Origin: Flavobacterium celericrescens
Lineage (GTDB): Bacteria; Bacteroidota; Bacteroidia; Flavobacteriales; Flavobacteriaceae
Direction of reading: 5' to 3'
Assembly: GCF_011392075.1 (NCBI RefSeq)
Contig: NZ_JAAJBV010000002.1
Span: 62,001 to 126,000 of the forward strand
Length of the DNA: 64,000 nt
In this document: piece after piece, positions 59,240 through 64,000 of the stretch
Layout: every line of letters begins with the position of its first letter
How positions within the stretch are numbered: position 1 is the first letter of the stretch
Program-made: the position numbers and the translations under genes
Notes under the pieces: model-generated
What the model saw: the letters and a program-made list of their open reading frames with translations, nothing else
Database searches by the model: none
What the model was told of the DNA's origin: nothing

Positions 59240-60064
59240 TTGAAAAAACGTAAAGTTGAAATTTGTGTAATTTCTGATGTTCATTTAGGAACATATGGTT
59301 GTCATGCTTCAGAATTATTAGATTATTTAGACAGTATAAAACCAAAAATCTTAATTTTAAATGGTGATATAATTGATATATGGCAATTTAGAAAATCCTA
59401 TTTCCCAAAATCGCATTTGAAAGTTGTCAAGAAATTAATCAGTTTTACTTCAAAAGGCACAAAAGTATATTACATAACCGGAAACCATGATGAAATGTTG
59501 CGAAAATTTAGCGATACACACATGGGTAATTTTTCACTAATTGATAAACTAGTATTAAATTTAGACGGAAAGAAAGCATGGTTTTTTCATGGCGATGTTT
59601 TTGATAGTTCGGTACATAGTGCAAAATGGATTGCTAAACTTGGAGGTTATGGATATGATTATTTGATTTTATTAAATAGGCTTATAAATTGGTGTTTGAT
59701 AAAACTTGGAAAAGAGCCTTATTCTCTTTCTAAAAAGATTAAAGGAAGTGTCAAAAAAGCAGTAAAATTCATTTCCGATTTTGAAACTACTGCTACAGAA
59801 ATTGCGATAGAAAATAATTATGATTTTGTATGTTGTGGGCATATTCACGAGCCTAAAATGATTCATCAAACTACAAAAAAAGGTAGTACTTTATATTTGA
59901 ATAGTGGCGATTGGATTGAGAATTTAACCGCTTTAGAGTACAACAAAAAACGCTGGAAATTATACCATCATAAGAAAATAGAAAAAGTAAGTGAGGAAGA
60001 ATATTTTGAATTAGAAACCAAACTAAGCGGTCAATTACTAGACTCATTATTATTCTCTAAATAA
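59240..60064 (+). CDS. LpxH-like UDP-2,3-diacylglucosamine diphosphatase family metallophosphoesterase (274 aa)
   Basis: The calcineurin-type metal motifs are complete: ISDVHLGTYG, LNGDIIDIW, TGNHDEML, HGDVFD and CCGHIHEPKM. This is the pattern of the LpxH branch, which splits UDP-diacylglucosamine in lipid A synthesis. The longer C-terminus and TTG start (59240) are compatible with flavobacterial members. Whether it is the main lipid A enzyme or a paralogue is unclear. It is transcribed divergently from aroC. Confidence 0.85.
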   Translation: MKKRKVEICVISDVHLGTYGCHASELLDYLDSIKPKILILNGDIIDIWQFRKSYFPKSHLKVVKKLISFTSKGTKVYYITGNHDEMLRKFSDTHMGNFSLIDKLVLNLDGKKAWFFHGDVFDSSVHSAKWIAKLGGYGYDYLILLNRLINWCLIKLGKEPYSLSKKIKGSVKKAVKFISDFETTATEIAIENNYDFVCCGHIHEPKMIHQTTKKGSTLYLNSGDWIENLTALEYNKKRWKLYHHKKIEKVSEEEYFELETKLSGQLLDSLLFSK

Positions 60065-60107
60065 TTTAATTATTTTGTTATATTAGCAACATAATTAAAT
60101 ACTTTTT

Positions 60108-60896
60108 ATGAAAAAATCAGCTTTTCTTGTCACCCTACTAACTTCAATTCTTTTTATTTCATGTTCTAGTGATGATTCTGGTACTGGAAGTAACTTTGAA
60201 ACACCTTTAACAATCGGAAATTACTGGACCTATGATGTAGAAGGTCAAGCCGGAATCACTAGAGATTCTTTGTATATATCTAATGATACTGTAATCGGTT
60301 CAAATACTTATAAAAAATTTAAAACTGAAAACAATATTGCTACTGGATTTTATTCATCAGCCTTGAGAAATAATGGCGTGAGAGAATCAAATGGAAAATT
60401 AAAACTTTCAGGCGATTTGTCTTTAGCATCAGGTCAAACATTACCAATTGCAGTAGATTTAACACTTAGCGATTTTGTTATTTTTAATAAAAATGCATCT
60501 AATAACCAAGCATTAAATTCGTCTCCAAAAACGGGTACAATTCAACAAACCGTTAGTGGTTATCCGTTAAATATCAATTATTCTTTACAATCCTATGGAG
60601 GAGAAACTTTAACCTCATTTACTTCACCTAATGGTGATGTTTATACCGATGTAAAAACTACCAAAATTAAACTCAATGTAGAGATCACAACAACTATATC
60701 AGGATTTCCTATAACTGCTTTGGCAGCTCAAGATGTTTTGGTTTCTACACAATATTTAGCCGATGGAATTGGTGTTGTATATACTAATACCGTAACATCA
60801 TACAGCTTAAATTCACTTGTGGCTACACAATTAGGTATTCCTGCTACAAGTTCACAAACTCAAGAAGAATTTTTAGACACTTATTTAGTTAATTAG
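60108..60896 (+). CDS. Lipoprotein of unknown function (262 aa)
   Basis: A lipoprotein signal with cysteine at residue 20 (LFISCSSDDSG) is followed by the acidic Ser/Asp linker typical of surface lipoproteins in Bacteroidota. The mature domain is beta-rich (TIGNYWTYDVEGQAG, TTKIKLNVEITTTISG), in the style of outer-membrane-attached lipoproteins. No catalytic motif. It follows the phosphoesterase gene after 43 bases and may share its transcript. Confidence 0.8.
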   Translation: MKKSAFLVTLLTSILFISCSSDDSGTGSNFETPLTIGNYWTYDVEGQAGITRDSLYISNDTVIGSNTYKKFKTENNIATGFYSSALRNNGVRESNGKLKLSGDLSLASGQTLPIAVDLTLSDFVIFNKNASNNQALNSSPKTGTIQQTVSGYPLNINYSLQSYGGETLTSFTSPNGDVYTDVKTTKIKLNVEITTTISGFPITALAAQDVLVSTQYLADGIGVVYTNTVTSYSLNSLVATQLGIPATSSQTQEEFLDTYLVN

Positions 60897-60939
60897 GCGT
60901 TAAAAGTACGATTTGGCATAATCCTTGTAGAATTTTTTC

Positions 60940-60947
60940 TACATTTG
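60940..60947 (+). promoter_or_regulatory. TAnnTTTG promoter box
   Basis: TACATTTG lies 16 bases before the start of the beta-barrel gene, preceded by a TTTGG about 24 bases upstream that could act as the -33 element. Confidence 0.6.
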
Positions 60948-60962
60948 TAAAAACACATTTAT

Positions 60963-61454
60963 ATGAAAAAAGTAATTTTATCGGCTTTTATGCTACTAGG
61001 ATTAGCATTCAGCGCACAAGCACAGGACATTTCTAAAAACGCACTAGGGTTACGCTTAGGTGATAATGATGGTTTTGGAGGTGAAGTTTCTTATCAAAGA
61101 GGTTTAGGAGACAACAACCGTTTAGAATTAGATTTAGGTTGGAGAAACAGCAATGATGTAGATGCTATTAAATTAGCTGGTTTATATCAATGGGTTTGGA
61201 ACATTGATGGTGGTTTTAACTGGTATGCCGGTGTAGGTGGTGGAGCAGGTAGCTGGAGTTATGATGTTAATGGAGTTAGTGATAGTGGCGCAGTTTTATT
61301 TGCTGCTGGTGATGTAGGTATTGAATATAATTTTGATTTTCCACTTCAACTTTCATTAGACGTTAGACCAGAAATTTATTTTAATTCAAATGATTGGAGA
61401 GAAGACAATTTTGGACCAGATATCGCATTAGGTATTCGTTACAAATTTGACTAA
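60963..61454 (+). CDS. Outer-membrane beta-barrel protein (163 aa)
   Basis: A signal peptide (MKKVILSAFMLLGLAFSAQA) precedes alternating hydrophobic strands with aromatic ends (RLELDLGWRNS, AIKLAGLYQWVWN, FNWYAGVGGGAG). The C-terminus, LGIRYKFD, has the aromatic pattern near the end typical of beta-barrels. It is a small eight-strand-type porin-like protein, with function unknown. A promoter box lies at 60940-60947 and a bidirectional terminator at 61462-61493. Confidence 0.85.
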   Translation: MKKVILSAFMLLGLAFSAQAQDISKNALGLRLGDNDGFGGEVSYQRGLGDNNRLELDLGWRNSNDVDAIKLAGLYQWVWNIDGGFNWYAGVGGGAGSWSYDVNGVSDSGAVLFAAGDVGIEYNFDFPLQLSLDVRPEIYFNSNDWREDNFGPDIALGIRYKFD

Positions 61455-61461
61455 TTACAAT

Positions 61462-61493
61462 AAAAAAAGGCTTCTAATTAGGAGCCTTTTTTT
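61462..61493. terminator. Bidirectional terminator
   Basis: AAAAAAAGGCTTCT and AGGAGCCTTTTTTT form a stem between convergent genes. Confidence 0.9.
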
Positions 61494-61926
61494 ATTGTAC
61501 TATTTTGATATTATTTGCTTTCGGTATAATTGTAATACAATAGGGCGAAGTTAATGCCATAGTCACCATTTCTCCTTTATTTGGAATTGTTTCTACTTTT
61601 TTAATCAAAAGTGATTCATTTTCCCAAGTAATTTTTTCAACATCAATTGCAAAACCCCCAGATGCTTTTTGACCTTGATAAAGCACTATAACATCATTTT
61701 CTTTAAAATTAACCACTACTAATTTATTAAACTCTGATTCGTCAATTTTTAAGGTTTCAATCAATTTTATATAATCTTCATTATTTGTAATATGTAAATA
61801 ACCTGCATTTTCGGTTCCGCCATTAGTACTTTTATAAATAGTAGAAAACGAGGTATTTATAACCACTGGTTTAGGAGTTGCGCAAGAAGTTAAAATTAAA
61901 ATAAGAATAGGTATTAATTTATTCAT
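61492..61926 (-). CDS. PrcB-like protease-complex lipoprotein (144 aa)
   Basis: I start at the ATG giving MNKLIPILILILTSC, a lipoprotein signal. The body includes VVVNFKENDVIVLYQGQKASGGF and IDVEKITWENESLLIK, characteristic of the PrcB_C domain, first named in Treponema's chymotrypsin-like protease complex. The start overlaps the stop of bshA by 8 bases, so translation is coupled. A protein-stability role in the envelope is possible but unproven. Confidence 0.8.
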   Translation of the reverse strand: MNKLIPILILILTSCATPKPVVINTSFSTIYKSTNGGTENAGYLHITNNEDYIKLIETLKIDESEFNKLVVVNFKENDVIVLYQGQKASGGFAIDVEKITWENESLLIKKVETIPNKGEMVTMALTSPYCITIIPKANNIKIVQ

Positions 61927-63055
61927 TTTTGGATTGGATTGCTTGGTAATAAACTTGTTCATATAATGGCATAATTTGCTGAATATCAAATAATTTTGCC
62001 GTTTCTAAAGCGTTAATTTTAAATTGTTTCAGTTTTGCTTTGTCTTTTAATAAATCAATTGCATCTTGACTCATTTTTGCAACATCGCCAACGTTGCTCA
62101 AATATCCTGAAAAACCATCTTTATTTACTTCTGGTAAACCTCCAGAATTACTAGAAATAACAGGAACTCCACAAGCCATAGCTTCTAGTGCTGCTAAACC
62201 AAAACTTTCAGTTTCTGAAGGTAATAAAAACAAATCGGAATACGATAAAATCTTATCAATTTCATTACTATTCCCAAAAAAAATCACTTTGTTTTGTATG
62301 CCTAATTGGTTGCATAAATATTCTGCATTTTCTTTTTCAGGGCCTTCACCTACCATCATTAATTTTGAAGGTATTTCTTTTTGAATTTCATAGAATATTT
62401 TTACAATATCTTCTATTCGCTTAACTTTTCTAAAATTAGAAATATGAGTAATAATCATTTCATTTTCGCAAGCCATTAACGAACGGTGACAAGCAATATT
62501 TTCAATTGGTTTGGCCTTAGCTAATTCGATAAAGTTTGGAATAACAACAATTTCTTTTTTAATATCAAAAAGGCGGTACGTATCGTCTTTTAAACTTTGT
62601 GAAACGCTGGTTACTACATCAGATTTATTGATACTAAAACTCACAGCAGGTTTATAGAACGGATGATTTCCAACTAAAGTGATATCGGTACCATGTAAAG
62701 TTGTTACCATTGGAATATGAATACCTTCATCGGCTAGCATTTGTTTTGCCATATAACCTGCATAGGCATGTGGAATAGCATAATGCACGTGTAACACGTC
62801 AATTTTATACAATTTAACCATATCCACCAACTTACTAGAAAGTGCTAATTCATAGGGCTGATAATGAAATAATGGATATTCTGGAACGTGAACTTCATGA
62901 TAATGCACATTAGGATTCAACAAGGCTAAGCGCACTGGTTGACTGTAAGTTATGAAGTGAATTTCGTGACCTCTTTTGGCTAATTCTAAACCTAATTCTG
63001 TGGCTACTACTCCACTTCCTCCAAATGTAGGATAACAAACTATAGCAATTTTCAT
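61919..63055 (-). CDS. bshA: N-acetyl-alpha-D-glucosaminyl L-malate synthase
   Basis: A GT4-type glycosyltransferase: MKIAIVCYPTFGGSGVVATE at the N-terminus, the HVHYAIPHAYAGYMAKQ loop, TTLHGTDITLVG, and ETESFGLAALEAMACGVPVI carrying the ExFGLxxxE pattern. At 378 aa this is the length and pattern of BshA, which joins UDP-GlcNAc to malate in the first step of bacillithiol synthesis; Flavobacteriia use bacillithiol. It overlaps the PrcB-like gene. Confidence 0.93.
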   Translation of the reverse strand: MKIAIVCYPTFGGSGVVATELGLELAKRGHEIHFITYSQPVRLALLNPNVHYHEVHVPEYPLFHYQPYELALSSKLVDMVKLYKIDVLHVHYAIPHAYAGYMAKQMLADEGIHIPMVTTLHGTDITLVGNHPFYKPAVSFSINKSDVVTSVSQSLKDDTYRLFDIKKEIVVIPNFIELAKAKPIENIACHRSLMACENEMIITHISNFRKVKRIEDIVKIFYEIQKEIPSKLMMVGEGPEKENAEYLCNQLGIQNKVIFFGNSNEIDKILSYSDLFLLPSETESFGLAALEAMACGVPVISSNSGGLPEVNKDGFSGYLSNVGDVAKMSQDAIDLLKDKAKLKQFKINALETAKLFDIQQIMPLYEQVYYQAIQSKNE

Positions 63056-63118
63056 GTATGTAAAATTTGAAATAAAAATACCATTTCTATGATTGGTAAT
63101 TATAAAACATTTGTTAAT

Positions 63119-63574
63119 TTATTTTTTGAAAGCCGATTCGTAGGTTTCAATCCAATCTGCAACTGAGATTTTTTTTACTAACTCACCTATCAATTCAAAC
63201 GGAATATTTTCAGGTTTTTTAAATCGCACACAGCTTTTTCCCATATCTAATTTTTGTTTAGAATGTTTTGTATATTCTGTCACAAACCAGTCGTGTAATT
63301 CTGGGTTAGCATAAATGCACATGTGATAAAAATTGATGCTATTTTTTTGGCTTGCAAATGACATAAAAGGCAAAGGCAATTCAGGAGTACAATGATAACC
63401 CGCTGGATAAATTGAATGTGGCACAAAATAACCTATCATCCCATATCCAATTCCTTCTTGAAATCCTTCTGGAAGATTTTCTAAAATTACATTTCTTAAT
63501 TTTTGCAACGCTTCTCTTCTATCGTCTGGAGCTTCGTTGATGTATTGATCTACAGTAGTTGCTTTTGATATCAT
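63119..63574 (-). CDS. DUF1801 family protein (151 aa)
   Basis: VDQYINEAPDDRREALQKLR at the N-terminus, EGIGYGMIGYF, PLPFMSFASQKNSINFYHM and GKSCVRFKKPENIPFELI are typical of the DUF1801/YdhG-like family. The family is related to the phosphoprotein fold of iron-chaperone-like proteins, but no function is established. Length is normal. It lies between bshA and a partial serine hydrolase on the same strand. Confidence 0.88.
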   Translation of the reverse strand: MISKATTVDQYINEAPDDRREALQKLRNVILENLPEGFQEGIGYGMIGYFVPHSIYPAGYHCTPELPLPFMSFASQKNSINFYHMCIYANPELHDWFVTEYTKHSKQKLDMGKSCVRFKKPENIPFELIGELVKKISVADWIETYESAFKK

Positions 63575-63607
63575 GTTTAGATGTTTAGAACGTTAGATGT
63601 TTAGAAA

Positions 63608-64000
63608 TTATTCTATAATACTCTCGTAAATCACTTTTTGAATATTTTCTCTAATATTTTCTTTAGATAATTTGTTTGCAGCATTTGAATCGGGAAATGT
63701 TCTGTTAGATAAAAAAACGTATACAATTTCCTTTTCTGGATCTGCCCATGTCATGGTTCCTGTAAATCCAGTATGTCCAAAACTTGTTAACGATACACAA
63801 CCACAAGTTGGTCCTTCATTTCCTAATTGTGGCTTATCAAAACCAACTCCTCTTCTATTTCCATCTTTACAAAAATAACAGGTATTAAATTTTTGCAAGG
63901 TTGCTTCAGTAATATATCGCATTCCTCCATAATTCCCTTTCTGTAAATACATTTGCATTACTTTGGCAATGTCTAGCGCATTAGAAAATAATCCAGCATG
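63608..64000 (-). CDS. Beta-lactamase-family serine hydrolase, C-terminal part (partial)
   Basis: The frame is open to the window edge, so only the C-terminal 130 residues are seen. HAGLFSNALDIAKVMQMYLQ, FGHTGFTGTMTWADPE and VFLSNRTFPDS are the third-motif region (HTG) and flanks of class C beta-lactamase-like (penicillin-binding-fold) proteins. The SxxK and YxN motifs would lie beyond the edge. In Flavobacteria such proteins are often exported esterases or peptidases. Confidence 0.85.
   Translation of the reverse strand, partial: HAGLFSNALDIAKVMQMYLQKGNYGGMRYITEATLQKFNTCYFCKDGNRRGVGFDKPQLGNEGPTCGCVSLTSFGHTGFTGTMTWADPEKEIVYVFLSNRTFPDSNAANKLSKENIRENIQKVIYESIIE

Noticed and set aside
1-64000. 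tRNA or rRNA genes, including a tRNA as the integration target
   Set aside because: No tRNA-like cloverleaf or rRNA sequence was recognised; the element ends lie in cassette DNA instead.

Overview
The window looks like a piece of a Flavobacterium (Bacteroidota) chromosome. The supporting signs are low GC, T9SS type A sorting domains, bacillithiol synthase BshA, Bacteroidota-type promoter boxes (TAnnTTTG) with no strong Shine-Dalgarno sequences, a VapE/BT4734-type primase, and the palindromic repeats typical of flavobacterial intergenic DNA. No rRNA or tRNA gene was seen.

Region 1 (1-15076, resuming at 41068-42412) is an integron-like gene-cassette array. Twenty-one small genes, almost all on the + strand and mostly of unknown function, are separated by 20 complete and one truncated attC-like sites, most of them 115-160 bp. 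Each site runs from an AAC core to a GTT core and has an inner 7-10 bp stem. The decisive observation is that the first 9-15 bases of nearly every cassette are complementary to the last 9-15 bases of that same cassette, and differ between cassettes. Integron cassettes behave this way because both halves of the outer attC arm come from one circular molecule. No integron integrase lies in the window; gene direction places it to the left. Seventeen of the 20 complete sites also carry a TAnnTTTG promoter box facing the next gene.

Region 2 (about 15090-41060) is a roughly 26 kb integrated element interrupting that array. It has a tyrosine recombinase, an HTH/excisionase-like protein and a VapE primase at the right end. 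At the left end are a nuclease and a four-gene phage- or satellite-like module. Next to these lies a noncoding stretch with four consecutive large inverted repeats. Its cargo is an eight-gene minus-strand defence operon: Eco57I-type DNA methyltransferase, RhuM-like protein, Doc/Fic protein, PLD nuclease-helicase, GHKL ATPase, an unknown protein, a DUF6339-like protein, and a Ser/Thr kinase with TPR and FHA domains. It has the logic of restriction-modification with added ATPase and kinase signalling, and I could not match it confidently to a named system.

Region 3 (42479-48672) holds T9SS-secreted surface proteins, including a collagen-like repeat protein, and a candidate small RNA or leader in a 645 bp intergenic gap.

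Region 4 (48827-57907) is an eight-gene minus-strand operon for CoA-dependent aerobic degradation of salicylate or 2-aminobenzoate. The inferred route is ligase, hydroxylase/reductase fusion, thioesterase, gentisate-type dioxygenase, FAH-family hydrolase and maleate isomerase, with a nitrilase-superfamily enzyme and a flavin reductase. Region 5 (58021-64000) is core chromosome: aroC, an LpxH-like phosphoesterase, envelope proteins, bshA with a PrcB-like protein, a DUF1801 protein and a partial beta-lactamase-family serine hydrolase.
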